Source: Calditrichota bacterium
GTDB lineage: Bacteria; Calditrichota; Calditrichia; RBG-13-44-9; J042
Length of the DNA: 64,000 nucleotides
Direction: 5' to 3'
Assembly (NCBI GenBank): GCA_013150955.1
Contig: JAADJD010000013.1
Span: 27,488-91,487, forward strand
The notes under the pieces are model-generated. The model searched no databases and had not been told where the DNA came from. It worked only from the letters and a program-made list of their open reading frames with translations. This document shows, piece after piece, positions 43,897-53,001 of the stretch. Each line of letters starts with the position of its first letter. Within the stretch, counting starts at the first letter, position 1. The position numbers and the translations under genes were made by a program.

Positions 43897-46059
43897 TCAT
43901 GCAATGTAATCAATCGTGTTATAGCCTAACCAACGGGGTTGTTTCACCCGATTGTCTCCTGAAATAGTCGTCTGGGCATCTGCATCCTCTGTCTGATGAG
44001 AATTACCCGTGAGGGACTGATGTGTCCCCTGCTGTCGCAGGGTCGGTTCCTCCTCCAGATCCCGATTCAGACTCAAATCAAATTGTTGAATGTCAATCTG
44101 GCTCTCCCGCAACCGATCCATCAACTGCTGGTAATGCTGCTGCAACACCCGCAACGCATCGGGATGACTGGTTTCCACCTTACCCGTCAGGCGATCTCCT
44201 TCCATCTTCAGCTGAATGCGAACCAATCCCAGTGAGGCCGGTTTCAGCCGAATCCAGATTTCCTGACGATTGGTCTGTCCCGAATAGCGCACCTGCTCGA
44301 TCCAATTTTTAAGAAAAGAGGGGAAGGATTCCGTCATATCCTGCATGGATAACGGTTGGCCCCAGCTTTTCGGCGCAGAGTCCATTCCTTGCCGCATGGT
44401 CGAATACACTGGATGATTCAGGGGCTTCTCACCAAAAAACAAGGATTGGGTAATCCTTCCCCCTTCTGAGGTAGTGGTTTTATTGGATCCCGCTTCTAAG
44501 GCTGCCCCAGCATCCTTCTGGGTAGATGGTGCGGGACGCGTTGCCACATCCGGTTTTCCCTCTTCAGTAAGATTGTCCAATCCGGAAAACGATTGTGCTG
44601 CGTTCTTCACAACCGGATCGGGTCGATACTCCTGAAACACATCTGTTTTAAACGAATGGGAAACAAGTGTCGTTTTCGGTGCAACGACCGGTTCCGAAAA
44701 ATGGCGAAAGGCTTCGGCAACTCGCTGCCATCCCTTTCGGGCCTCTAACGGCAGCACCCGATGATCCGCCTTCGGGCGGGCGTCTTCGATGGGCCTGCCT
44801 GGCCGGGACGTCTCCGGAAAAACTCGCTGAACGTCGGAAAAGGGTTCCGCTGCCGATTCGTTCCCAACGCGTAACATCGGTTCTGTATGCCCAGCCGCTC
44901 GTTTTGGAAAATCAACAAGTTGATCAACGGGGTGTTTTACTGACGCCTTTTCCGGTGCGGCGTTCGGCAATATGACCGGCATGTTCGTCCCAACCGGATC
45001 GTCGGAACGCGGCAGGTACTGCACTTCGTTTGCCACCGTCACCGGCGCTTTGTTCACCGGCAAATCTCCCGGCCATTGGTCTTTAAATGGAATCCCTGGT
45101 TGGACATATTCCAGCTTTCCAACAAATTCCACCCGTTCCCCTCCCGGCCAATTCAACTGGAGAACAGCTGCCGTCGACGCCCCTGCTCCCTCACGGGTGG
45201 GCATAACCCACTTTGCTGCGATTTCTGAATGCATTTGAGGAGTTGTTGCCGAAATCGCTTCTTTGTTGACCCTTGGCAAATGGGTGGTTGTATTCCCTGG
45301 TAAACCATTCTGCTGAAGGTTTTCATTCCCGGAAAAAATCGGGCTCCTGCTGAGTTCAGGTTCCATTGCCACCGAAACGCGCGGGGGCAGTGGATTTTCG
45401 CCTTTCACTAATGATTGACCGGCCGAATGGGATGGATTCCCCTCTGCCGAAATTGCCTGCACCCGGCCTTTTTCTGCTGGCATTTCAGTTACTGAAAAAT
45501 CTGCGGGTAAGGTCGCTGGAAAGTAGCGGGCCTCCTGAACGGAAAAAACCAGCGGGGGATTGCCCCCGGCATCTCGAAGAATGTGAATGCGCACCGGCGA
45601 TGGCCAGATAAAGCGATAGGGAGACACCCCGTCGGTGCGTTCCCGCATTTCAGCAGCCAACGGTTTCTGTCGTTCGGGTTCTGGTAAAGCGATTAACTCC
45701 CCGGGAACTTGCGGAAGTTTCTCTTTCCCGGTTTCCCCTGTCGGTACATTTCCATCAATGTTTCCAAAGAGGATTTGAATGGCGGGGAAACTTCTGGTTT
45801 CGGATTCCATCACCGCGGCATGAGGGACTGTACCGGATGGATTGGCGGCGATGGGGGAAAAAGAATCCTTCGGTTGTAGATTGACCACGAACGGAATGTC
45901 CGATGTGGAAACCTGTTTCTGCCCTGCCCGACCTGCTGCCAATAACAGGTTGGCAAAGGAAATTGGGGAAAATTGAGTCGGCCTTTCCGGGCTGGGAATG
46001 GGCACCTGCCCCTTGGTGGGGGAAGGTAAAAAGAGAATTGTTTTCCACGTCGTGAACAT
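43897..46059 (-). CDS. fliK: Flagellar hook-length control protein FliK
   Basis: About 720 residues from the ATG at 46059 (AAAGGT upstream; a GTG at 46068 is also in frame). A long, low-complexity, Pro/Ser/Glu-rich region of some 580 residues is expected of a molecular ruler. The C-terminal Flg_hook domain (about 600-690) shows IWIRLKPASLGLVRIQLKMEGDRLTG (core) and LRVLQQHYQQLMDRLRESQIDIQQFDLSL (core). FliK measures the hook and triggers FlhB switching. It sits between motE and flgD, the normal order. A second FliK-like protein is encoded at 22217-23359. Confidence 0.93.
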   Translation of the reverse strand: MFTTWKTILFLPSPTKGQVPIPSPERPTQFSPISFANLLLAAGRAGQKQVSTSDIPFVVNLQPKDSFSPIAANPSGTVPHAAVMESETRSFPAIQILFGNIDGNVPTGETGKEKLPQVPGELIALPEPERQKPLAAEMRERTDGVSPYRFIWPSPVRIHILRDAGGNPPLVFSVQEARYFPATLPADFSVTEMPAEKGRVQAISAEGNPSHSAGQSLVKGENPLPPRVSVAMEPELSRSPIFSGNENLQQNGLPGNTTTHLPRVNKEAISATTPQMHSEIAAKWVMPTREGAGASTAAVLQLNWPGGERVEFVGKLEYVQPGIPFKDQWPGDLPVNKAPVTVANEVQYLPRSDDPVGTNMPVILPNAAPEKASVKHPVDQLVDFPKRAAGHTEPMLRVGNESAAEPFSDVQRVFPETSRPGRPIEDARPKADHRVLPLEARKGWQRVAEAFRHFSEPVVAPKTTLVSHSFKTDVFQEYRPDPVVKNAAQSFSGLDNLTEEGKPDVATRPAPSTQKDAGAALEAGSNKTTTSEGGRITQSLFFGEKPLNHPVYSTMRQGMDSAPKSWGQPLSMQDMTESFPSFLKNWIEQVRYSGQTNRQEIWIRLKPASLGLVRIQLKMEGDRLTGKVETSHPDALRVLQQHYQQLMDRLRESQIDIQQFDLSLNRDLEEEPTLRQQGTHQSLTGNSHQTEDADAQTTISGDNRVKQPRWLGYNTIDYIA

Positions 46060-46130
46060 CCCGTTCACCTTTAATTGTTCATCCTGAACTTCATTGTCAA
46101 CAGTAATTATCGTTATACGGGCGGGGATCT

Positions 46131-46661
46131 TTAACGTAAACTGGCCATGTATTTACTAATTTCGACAGCTTTGTTGGGATCCAGCGCTGCCAGGATCTGC
46201 GCCGCCTTGCGTTTCTTCATTTTCGAGATCACCTCAACAGCAATCTCCAGATCCAGGCGGGCGATGATGGCTGCCGCCTGCTGGGGATCCATATTCTCGT
46301 AAATTTTCGCCATCTGTTTGGCCGTTTGTGCCAGATGCTGGCGGGCCACCTCTCGCTCTCGCTCCCTTTCCTTCAAGCGGGCCAATTCCTGATTCTGGCG
46401 CTGCAATAACTGCAATTGCTGCCGCAGACTGTCCAGCTCCCGTTGCCGCTTTTCCAGCAACGCTTTTTCCTGCGCTCGCCGGATGGAATCCTGCCGCGCC
46501 TTGATGCGGGCACTATCCACCTCCGCCTGCACCGAATCCGATGCCGACGTGGCGTACATGGGATCCTTCGGGGCCTTCATAACCCCCACAATGAAGGTCA
46601 TGATGACCAGGATCACCGCAAAGGTGAATCCAAAAAATAGAAACAATCGACCTTTATCCAT
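46131..46661 (-). CDS. MotE/YlxF-like flagellar protein
   Basis: A 176-residue protein with an N-terminal membrane helix (about residues 6-27), a long coiled coil rich in Arg, Gln and Glu (about 45-115), and a C-terminal helical domain resembling MgtE N-terminal repeats (KIYENMDPQQAAAIIARLDLEIAVEVISKMKKRKAAQILAAL core). This matches MotE of Rhizobiales and YlxF of Bacillus, encoded between fliJ and fliK. MotE is thought to stabilise stator or motor parts from the periplasm. It is followed by fliK after 71 bases. Confidence 0.85.
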   Translation of the reverse strand: MDKGRLFLFFGFTFAVILVIMTFIVGVMKAPKDPMYATSASDSVQAEVDSARIKARQDSIRRAQEKALLEKRQRELDSLRQQLQLLQRQNQELARLKEREREREVARQHLAQTAKQMAKIYENMDPQQAAAIIARLDLEIAVEVISKMKKRKAAQILAALDPNKAVEISKYMASLR

Positions 46662-46678
46662 GGCTTATCATCCCGCCA

Positions 46679-47113
46679 TTACTCTGGCTGTGCCCCCAGC
46701 ATGGCGATTTCATCCAGAAAGGATTGCTCATTCTTTTTATTTTCTTCCAGGTATTTCTGGTAATTTTGTTCTTTCAGGTTCTCCAGAATTTTCTGTTCTT
46801 TCTGCACATCCAGCAGCTTTTTCCGCTGAACATCGGCCTGTTTTTCCAGATCGATGATGCGATTCTGTAAATGGTACATTTCCTGCAGCAACGCCTGCAA
46901 ATACTCGTAGTACGTCTTCAGCGTTCCAGCTTCTCCGGAAGCCACCTTTTCCATCTTCTGAATATAACCTTCCACCATGATGCGCTTTTCATTGAGTAAC
47001 TCGTGCGCTTCCTGCTGTTTTCGAAGCAAATCGGCCAGCGCCTTTTGCTCCCGCTGGAGCTCGCGCTCCTTCATTTCCAGAACCTTTTCTAAACGAAACT
47101 CGAATTTTTTCAT
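46679..47113 (-). CDS. fliJ: Flagellar export chaperone FliJ
   Basis: A 144-residue, almost wholly coiled-coil protein beginning MKKFEFRLEKVLEMKERELQRE, the usual FliJ opening. FliJ acts as the central stalk of the FliI ATPase hexamer and links it to FlhA. Sequence conservation is weak in this family, but length, coiled-coil pattern and its place after fliI are decisive. Confidence 0.92.
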   Translation of the reverse strand: MKKFEFRLEKVLEMKERELQREQKALADLLRKQQEAHELLNEKRIMVEGYIQKMEKVASGEAGTLKTYYEYLQALLQEMYHLQNRIIDLEKQADVQRKKLLDVQKEQKILENLKEQNYQKYLEENKKNEQSFLDEIAMLGAQPE

Positions 47114-47142
47114 CCTCTACCCCCATGTGCGTAAACGGTTAC

Positions 47143-48462
47143 CTAATCGCGAATAACATCCAATAATTGTCGGATACTGGTTTCCAGATCGGATTTCTCC
47201 TCGATGGACTGCCTTAAAAAGGCATTTAATTGATCGATTTTTTTAATGGCATAATCCACTTTGGGATTGCTTCCTTTCACATAGGCACCGATGTTGATCA
47301 AATCTTCCGCTTCCTTGTAAGTGGCCAGCGTGTCCAGAAACTTATTAATCGCTTCGCGATGAGCGGGTTCGGTGATATCGTTCAGTACCCGGCTCACGCT
47401 TTCTAAAACATCAATGGCGGGATAATGTCCCATTGAGGCCAGTCGCCGGGACAACACGATGTGCCCATCCAGAATGGCCCGCGAGGCATCGGCCACCGGT
47501 TCATTCATATCGTCGCCTTCCACCAGAACCGTATACAGCCCGGTAATGCTTCCCCTGGCCGAAGTTCCCGTCCGTTCCAATAATCGCGGCAAGAAGGCAA
47601 ACACCGATGGTGTGTAGCCGCGGGTGGTGGGTGGTTCGCCAATGGTGAGTCCGATTTCCCGCAGCGCCATGGCCACACGGGTAAGGGAGTCCATCATCAA
47701 CATCACATCTTTCCCCTGATCGCGGAAGAATTCTGCAATGGTGGTAGCCACCAGGGCCGATTTAACCCGAACCAGCGCTGGCTGATCCGAAGTGGCCACC
47801 ACAACCACCGACCGCTCCAGACCCGTTTCCCCCAGTTCCTTTTCAATAAATTCCCGCACTTCCCGGCCCCGCTCGCCCACCAGCGCAATGACGTTCACAT
47901 CGGCGGAAGAATGCCGGGCAATCATTCCCATCAGGGTACTTTTGCCCACACCGCTACCGGCAAAAATTCCCACGCGCTGCCCCTTTCCAAGGGTCAGCAG
48001 CGCATCGATGGCGCGGATACCGCTGGAGATCGGTTCCGTAATCCGGCGCCGTTCCAGCGGATGTGGCGGATCCTGATGCACCGGATAGGCCGTGGCCTGG
48101 TTGAACAGCCCCTTTCCATCCATCGGCTGTCCCAACCCATCCAGCACGCGCCCCAGCATCTCCGGACTGACCATGACCTGAAACGGCTCCCCGGTGGCCA
48201 CAATATCGCTTCCCGGCGCAATGCCCTTCATGTCGCCCAGGGGCATGGATAAGACCAGATCGTTCCGGAAACCCACAACTTCGGTCAGGAACACATCCTG
48301 TCCATTCCGGGTGTATACCTGGCAGACATCACCCACCGCTGCAGGTGGCCCCAGCGACTCGATCAACAAACCCACGACCTGAGTCACCTTTCCGTATACA
48401 CGGACCACATCGATGGCATCTACTGTCTGCGACAGATATGTCAGCTTTTCCTCGAATGTCAT
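47143..48462 (-). CDS. fliI: Flagellum-specific ATPase FliI
   Basis: The 439-residue ATPase drives export-substrate unfolding. The Walker A motif GSGVGKST is near residues 168-175, with ALVGERGREVREF just after and LMMDSLTRVAMALREIGL as the Walker B region. The family signature PSVFAFLPRLLERTG follows. Length is normal. It overlaps fliH by four bases and precedes fliJ by 29 bases. Confidence 0.97.
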   Translation of the reverse strand: MTFEEKLTYLSQTVDAIDVVRVYGKVTQVVGLLIESLGPPAAVGDVCQVYTRNGQDVFLTEVVGFRNDLVLSMPLGDMKGIAPGSDIVATGEPFQVMVSPEMLGRVLDGLGQPMDGKGLFNQATAYPVHQDPPHPLERRRITEPISSGIRAIDALLTLGKGQRVGIFAGSGVGKSTLMGMIARHSSADVNVIALVGERGREVREFIEKELGETGLERSVVVVATSDQPALVRVKSALVATTIAEFFRDQGKDVMLMMDSLTRVAMALREIGLTIGEPPTTRGYTPSVFAFLPRLLERTGTSARGSITGLYTVLVEGDDMNEPVADASRAILDGHIVLSRRLASMGHYPAIDVLESVSRVLNDITEPAHREAINKFLDTLATYKEAEDLINIGAYVKGSNPKVDYAIKKIDQLNAFLRQSIEEKSDLETSIRQLLDVIRD

Positions 48463-49148
48463 AATTTTTCGTACGTTTTTTTCAAACGATCCACCAGCTC
48501 GGTAAACTGGGTTTCAATGCGAGCATCCAGTTTACCCAGATCGGTCTCCACCACGCATCCACCGGGATGAATGGTGCTGTCTGCCACAAAACCCAGCTCT
48601 TTTAAATCCGGAAATCCCCGCCGCAATTCCGGTTCCAGATCCTGGACCACCTTCAGATCATCCGGGTGCACCACGATCTTGATTTTCCCGGAAAGCTGCG
48701 AAATCTGAAGCACCTTCCGGATGGTTTCTCGAATCAGATCCCGGTGAACCTCGCTAATGGCGCCTACAATGCGTTCGCTGATGCGGAACACCAGCTCCAG
48801 CAGATAGTTTTCGGTGCGGGAAAAAAATTCATTCTGCCGCGCCTGAATTTCCTCAATCATTCGCGAAAGGGTTTGCATGGTGTGGGAAATTTCGGCCTCG
48901 GCGTGGCGGTAACCCAGCAACTTTCCTTCTTCCAGCCCCTTTTGATAGGCAAAATCCAGTTCCTGCTGGAATTCGCTCTGGGACATCTGGATCAAATCTT
49001 CATACTGGGTGGTTTCCGCTGCAGTGTCGGCTGCGTTCTCGGCTTCCGCTCCCGATGCATTCTCGGGAGGAGTCGATTCGACAGGGACCACCACCACCCG
49101 TTTAATTGGCCGTCGCACTTTTAGAATCCGATCAGACGATAATGGCAT
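48459..49148 (-). CDS. fliH: Flagellar assembly protein FliH
   Basis: About 229 residues from the ATG at 49148 behind GAGGAG; this start overlaps the fliG end by 17 bases. A long helical, Glu/Gln-rich N-terminal half is followed by a globular C-terminal domain (LVFRISERIVGAI, IVVHPDDLKVVQD, VVETDLGKLDARIETQFTEL core) of FliH/HrpE type. FliH regulates the FliI ATPase and docks it to the C-ring. Gene order supports the call. Confidence 0.92.
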   Translation of the reverse strand: MPLSSDRILKVRRPIKRVVVVPVESTPPENASGAEAENAADTAAETTQYEDLIQMSQSEFQQELDFAYQKGLEEGKLLGYRHAEAEISHTMQTLSRMIEEIQARQNEFFSRTENYLLELVFRISERIVGAISEVHRDLIRETIRKVLQISQLSGKIKIVVHPDDLKVVQDLEPELRRGFPDLKELGFVADSTIHPGGCVVETDLGKLDARIETQFTELVDRLKKTYEKL

Positions 49149-50184
49149 CTTCGTCTCCTCGACCGGCAATAATGATTTCGCCTTCTTCTTCCAGCTGCTT
49201 GATAACTTCGATGATCCGACGCTGCGCCTCTTCCACTTCGCGTAACCGCACCGGTCCCAATACTTCCAGATCTTCCTTCAACAGCGTGGCCGCACGTTCG
49301 GACATGTTCTTGAAAATCTTTTCCTTGATCTCATCATCTGCAGCTTTAAGCGCCAGAGCCAGATCTTTCTTATCCACATTCTTAAGCACCCGCTGGATGC
49401 TGCGATCGTCCAGCAACACAATGTCTTCGAAGACGAACATCTGGCTCTTCACTTCCTGAGCCAGTTCAGGATTGATTTCTTCCAGCCGGGAGAGGATGGA
49501 GCGTTCGGTCATCTTGTTGGCCTTGTTCAAGATTTCGGCCAGTGCCTGGGCTCCACCCGTCTTACTCATGTCTTCGGAGATCACGCTTTCTGCCAGCGAT
49601 TCCACCACCTCTTCGATATCCTTCAACAAATTGGGAGAAATTTTCCCCAGCGTGGCAATACGATAAGCCACATCGGCACGCAAATCCTCAGGGAATTCTG
49701 CCAGCACCTCTGCCGTTTGTTCGGGGGACAGGTAGGACAGAATCAGTGCAATGGTCTGCGGATGTTCTTTAATCAGGAAATTGACCAGCTGACTGGAATC
49801 GGCTTTCTTCAGGGTGGAAAATCCGTGCGACTTCATGGAATTGCGAATTTTTTCTACCAACTCCTTGGCTACCGAGGGCCCAAAGGCCTTCTCCAGCACG
49901 GTTTCGGCAAAATCCACGCCTCCGCGGGCTACATATTCCTGGGCCTTGATCAGGTTTAAGAATTCCTGATTGATCTCATCAATGACCGAGGATTTGACCA
50001 TCTCCAGCCGGGCAATTTCCATGCTGATCTTTTCGATGTCATGCTTGTTCATGTTTTTAAAGAGTTCAGCAGCCGTCTCCACATCCAGAGAAATCATCAA
50101 AATGGCCGCCTTCTGCCGCCCGGTCAACTGCGAGGCATCTTCGATCATCAATCCCTGGCTTAACGTATCAGGAACGTCACTCAT
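49132..50184 (-). CDS. fliG: Flagellar motor switch protein FliG
   Basis: The 350-residue protein has the three FliG domains: N-terminal (LTGRQKAAILMISLDVETAAELF, contacts FliF), middle (HPQTIALILSYLSPEQTAEVLAEFP, contacts FliM, EHPQ-type motif) and C-terminal (LLDDRSIQRVLKNVDKKDLALALK), which contains the charged torque helix. Charged residues K, D, R at the expected torque-helix places are present. Length is standard. It follows fliF by two bases. Confidence 0.97.
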   Translation of the reverse strand: MSDVPDTLSQGLMIEDASQLTGRQKAAILMISLDVETAAELFKNMNKHDIEKISMEIARLEMVKSSVIDEINQEFLNLIKAQEYVARGGVDFAETVLEKAFGPSVAKELVEKIRNSMKSHGFSTLKKADSSQLVNFLIKEHPQTIALILSYLSPEQTAEVLAEFPEDLRADVAYRIATLGKISPNLLKDIEEVVESLAESVISEDMSKTGGAQALAEILNKANKMTERSILSRLEEINPELAQEVKSQMFVFEDIVLLDDRSIQRVLKNVDKKDLALALKAADDEIKEKIFKNMSERAATLLKEDLEVLGPVRLREVEEAQRRIIEVIKQLEEEGEIIIAGRGDEDAIIV

Positions 50185-50186
50185 AC

Positions 50187-51827
50187 CTATTCATCCTCCA
50201 CCATCCAGAGTTTTAAAAGATTTAATGCCAGATCCGGATGTTCTTTGATGTATTTTCGAATCCGCATGTTCAATTCCTTGGGCTGGCCAAACTCTTCAAA
50301 AAATTGATCGGCACGGATAAATTCGTCATCCTTGGCGGGAAGTTGTTCGGATTGCCCGCTGGGCAACTGTCCTGCGGGGGCCAGCTGTTCTCCCGGTGGG
50401 AGCTGGGGCAAATCGGTCTCTCCCGTCAGGATCTTGATCTGGGCCTGCAGCTCTTCGTTGCGCTGCTTCACCTGGTTGAACAGCGACCGCATGATCAGCA
50501 TGGACGCCACAATGGCCAGTATAATGAACACCTTTTCGATGATGTTGTAATAATCACTCCACGGTGAACCATCATCCACATTTAACAGCTCTTCTTCCAG
50601 GGAGGGAATGCTGAAATCCACACTGGTAATGGAGATCTGATCGTTCCGTTCTTCCTGAAAGCCCACTGCTTTCTTGACCAGATCGGCCAGCGTGTTGAGT
50701 TCCTGCGGATCCCGTGGCTTAAATTCAATCTTCTCCTCTCCATCGGGAGTCACCACTTTCTCCCGCTTGTTATTCACCAGAACGGCCACCGACAGGCGGG
50801 TGATGTTCCCCACATTTTCGACAATATGCTGCAGCGTTTTGTTGATCTCGTAATTGGTGATGGTATTGGTGGATCGGGATGCCGGTACATTGGTTGTCGC
50901 CTGCGCACTGCCTTCGCCCGTCATGGGTGTTAACTGTTCCACAATCTCTTCGCTGCGCACCACCGTATTGTCCGGATCAAACTCCTCGATGGTCTTCTCT
51001 ACCTGCGTAAAATTCAACTCGGCCGAAACCCGCACAATGGCATTTCCGGGACCCAGCACCTGATCCAGCATGCTCTGCGCCTTCTGGGTCAGGTAATCCT
51101 CCACCTTTTTGGTAAATTCCAGCTGGGTGGCGCTCATGGTAATCAGGTCTTCGGGACTTTGATTATTGGACAACACCCGTCCCCGTGTATCCAGAATGGT
51201 CACATTCTCTGGCTCCAGCCCTTCCACACTGCTGGCAAGTAAATAGGCAATTCCCTGAAGATTGCCGGGATTCAATTGCCGCCCCTTTTTCAACTTAACG
51301 ATGACCGAGGCGGTGGGGACTTTTTGATCCTCGCGGAACAGGGTTCTTTCGGGAATCACAATGTGCACCCGCGCTTTCTCGATAGCATCCAGCTGCTCGA
51401 TGGTACGGGTCAATTCCCCCTCCAGAGCCCGGCGGTAGTTGAGCTTCTGCACAAAATCGGTCATTCCCAGATTGGTCTTATCGAAAATTTCGTATCCCAC
51501 CACACTGTTTTCCGGCAAGCCTTCGCGAGCAAATTCCAGACGGAGCTCATAGACCTTATCCGTGGGAACCAAAATGGTGCTACCGCCGTCCCGAAGCTTG
51601 TAATCAATGTTCCGCTCGCGCAATTTTTCCAGAATAGCGCCTGCATCTTTCTGTGAAAGCTGAGCATACAGCACTTCGTACTGGGCACCACCCGTCCAGA
51701 CCAGGACCAGTAGCAAAATGGTCAGCAGAACCCCAACACCGGCAAAGAGGATGATTTTTTGCTGAGTGGTGAGCTGGGAAAGAAAGGCTTGAATTTGTTG
51801 TCGAAATTGAAAAAAAATGTCTCCCAT
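50187..51827 (-). CDS. fliF: Flagellar MS-ring protein FliF
   Basis: The 546-residue protein has two membrane helices (about residues 22-44 and 437-458) bracketing the periplasmic ring-building domains (VLYAQLSQKDAGAILEKLRERNIDYKL core, then ARVHIVIPERTLF and ASVIVKLKKGRQLNPGNLQGIAYLLASSVEGL core). The short C-terminal cytoplasmic tail (AKDDEFIRADQFFEEFG... to the end) would bind FliG. Length is typical and the fliE gene lies 44 bases upstream. Confidence 0.97.
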   Translation of the reverse strand: MGDIFFQFRQQIQAFLSQLTTQQKIILFAGVGVLLTILLLVLVWTGGAQYEVLYAQLSQKDAGAILEKLRERNIDYKLRDGGSTILVPTDKVYELRLEFAREGLPENSVVGYEIFDKTNLGMTDFVQKLNYRRALEGELTRTIEQLDAIEKARVHIVIPERTLFREDQKVPTASVIVKLKKGRQLNPGNLQGIAYLLASSVEGLEPENVTILDTRGRVLSNNQSPEDLITMSATQLEFTKKVEDYLTQKAQSMLDQVLGPGNAIVRVSAELNFTQVEKTIEEFDPDNTVVRSEEIVEQLTPMTGEGSAQATTNVPASRSTNTITNYEINKTLQHIVENVGNITRLSVAVLVNNKREKVVTPDGEEKIEFKPRDPQELNTLADLVKKAVGFQEERNDQISITSVDFSIPSLEEELLNVDDGSPWSDYYNIIEKVFIILAIVASMLIMRSLFNQVKQRNEELQAQIKILTGETDLPQLPPGEQLAPAGQLPSGQSEQLPAKDDEFIRADQFFEEFGQPKELNMRIRKYIKEHPDLALNLLKLWMVEDE

Positions 51828-51871
51828 AAAGCGACATCCTTGTTATCGGTTTCCTTTAAACCAAGCAAGCA

Positions 51872-52171
51872 TTACATTTGCATGCGCATGATTTCTTTGT
51901 AGGCCTCCACCATCTTGTTGCGGATTTCCAGCATGAGCTCCAATCCCACACGGGCTTTCTCCACCGCAATCATCACCTGATGCAGATCCGTAATCTCTCC
52001 CCTCAAAAAGCGCTCCGTTGTTTCGCCAGCATCTTGCTGCAACTCGTTGATCTCCTGCAACGCTTCTTTTAAGGTATCCTTAAACGACACATCCTCCCCC
52101 GCAGAACGGGAACGCTGCAATTTTTCCTGCAACTGGGACTGAAACGGTGTCCCTTTGATTTTGTCCACCAT
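51872..52171 (-). CDS. fliE: Flagellar rod-MS ring junction protein FliE
   Basis: A 99-residue protein. The core SFKDTLKEALQEINELQQDAGETTERFLRGEITDLHQVMIAVEKARVGLELMLEIRNKMVEAYKEIMRM (only the general pattern is quoted) is the FliE signature, ending in the rod-like helix. It connects the MS ring to FlgB. It is one of the first export substrates. It lies three bases after the 96-residue orphan gene. Confidence 0.95.
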   Translation of the reverse strand: MVDKIKGTPFQSQLQEKLQRSRSAGEDVSFKDTLKEALQEINELQQDAGETTERFLRGEITDLHQVMIAVEKARVGLELMLEIRNKMVEAYKEIMRMQM

Positions 52172-52174
52172 GGC

Positions 52175-52465
52175 TTACCCCTTCACATCGATGTATTGAC
52201 CTTTTTCCACCGATGTTTTGTTTTGCTGATCCAAGTATGCCTGAATTTGCTTTTTGTGCTGCGGAAACACCTGTTCAAAAAAACGGCGTTCCTTTCGGGA
52301 AAGTCCCACCTGCGGTTCAAAATTGTCGGGTATGTTTAACTTTTGCGTGCTATCGTGGGAAGTTGAAGGTGAAGACGCAGGCGGTTTTTGGGTCCTGGAT
52401 GGTGCATCGGGTGCCTGAACGGCCGGGTTCTGATAAATTCGATTCAGCGAATCTTGAATCTTCAT
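52175..52465 (-). CDS. Orphan small protein between flgC and fliE
   Basis: A 96-residue protein with no signal peptide or membrane helix. The first half is rich in Pro, Ser and Gln and looks disordered. The second half has a compact charged helix pair (GLSRKERRFFEQVFPQHKKQIQAYLDQQ core) and ends in KGQYIDVKG. It matches no standard flagellar protein I recognise. It is spaced 18 bases from flgC and three bases from fliE, so it is translated with the rod genes, where flgB-flgC-fliE are normally adjacent. A rod or export role is inferred. Confidence 0.65.
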   Translation of the reverse strand: MKIQDSLNRIYQNPAVQAPDAPSRTQKPPASSPSTSHDSTQKLNIPDNFEPQVGLSRKERRFFEQVFPQHKKQIQAYLDQQNKTSVEKGQYIDVKG

Positions 52466-52483
52466 CGCACATTACTCCTGATT

Positions 52484-52981
52484 TTAAATTCGCAGGGCTT
52501 CGGTGGCCATTTTCTTAGCCGCTTCAATGCTGCTCAAATTGGCTTCGTAGGATCGTGTGGCACTGATCATTTCCACCATTTCCGAGACCACATTAATGTT
52601 CGGGTAATATACATAGCCTTCCTCATCCGCATCCGGATGCGTGGGATCATACACCCGCCGAAAATCCGTTGGGTCTTCCTGAACTTCTGCCCGCACACCG
52701 CGCGTTTCCGTCGAATATACCCGCACAATCTTCTTAAATGGGAAGTGCTTCCGGTCGGTCACCTCCAGTTGCAAGCGGCTTTTCTGGAGTACTTTTTCAA
52801 AAGCGGGGATGGTTTCGCTTTCCATGACGGTAAGCTTCCGGCGATAGGGCTGGCCATCCTCCGTGCGGGTCGTGTTGGCGTTGGCAATGTTACTGGCAAT
52901 GGCATCCAGCTTTTTGCGCTGGGCACTCAGCCCGCTGGCACTGATGTTCAGTGCCGTAAAAAACGACTCTATCCTTTTCAT
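52484..52981 (-). CDS. flgC: Flagellar proximal rod protein FlgC
   Basis: The 165-residue rod protein shows the N-terminal motif ALNISASGLSAQRKKLDAIASNIANANT (core) and the C-terminal YVYYPNINVVSEMVEMISATRSYEANLSSIEAAKKMATEAL (core). Together these are diagnostic of FlgC. It assembles on FliE and FlgB. It lies 20 bases after flgB. Length is slightly above the usual 135-145 residues. Confidence 0.96.
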   Translation of the reverse strand: MKRIESFFTALNISASGLSAQRKKLDAIASNIANANTTRTEDGQPYRRKLTVMESETIPAFEKVLQKSRLQLEVTDRKHFPFKKIVRVYSTETRGVRAEVQEDPTDFRRVYDPTHPDADEEGYVYYPNINVVSEMVEMISATRSYEANLSSIEAAKKMATEALRI

Positions 52982-53001
52982 AGCGCCCTCATCCTTGATG
53001 G

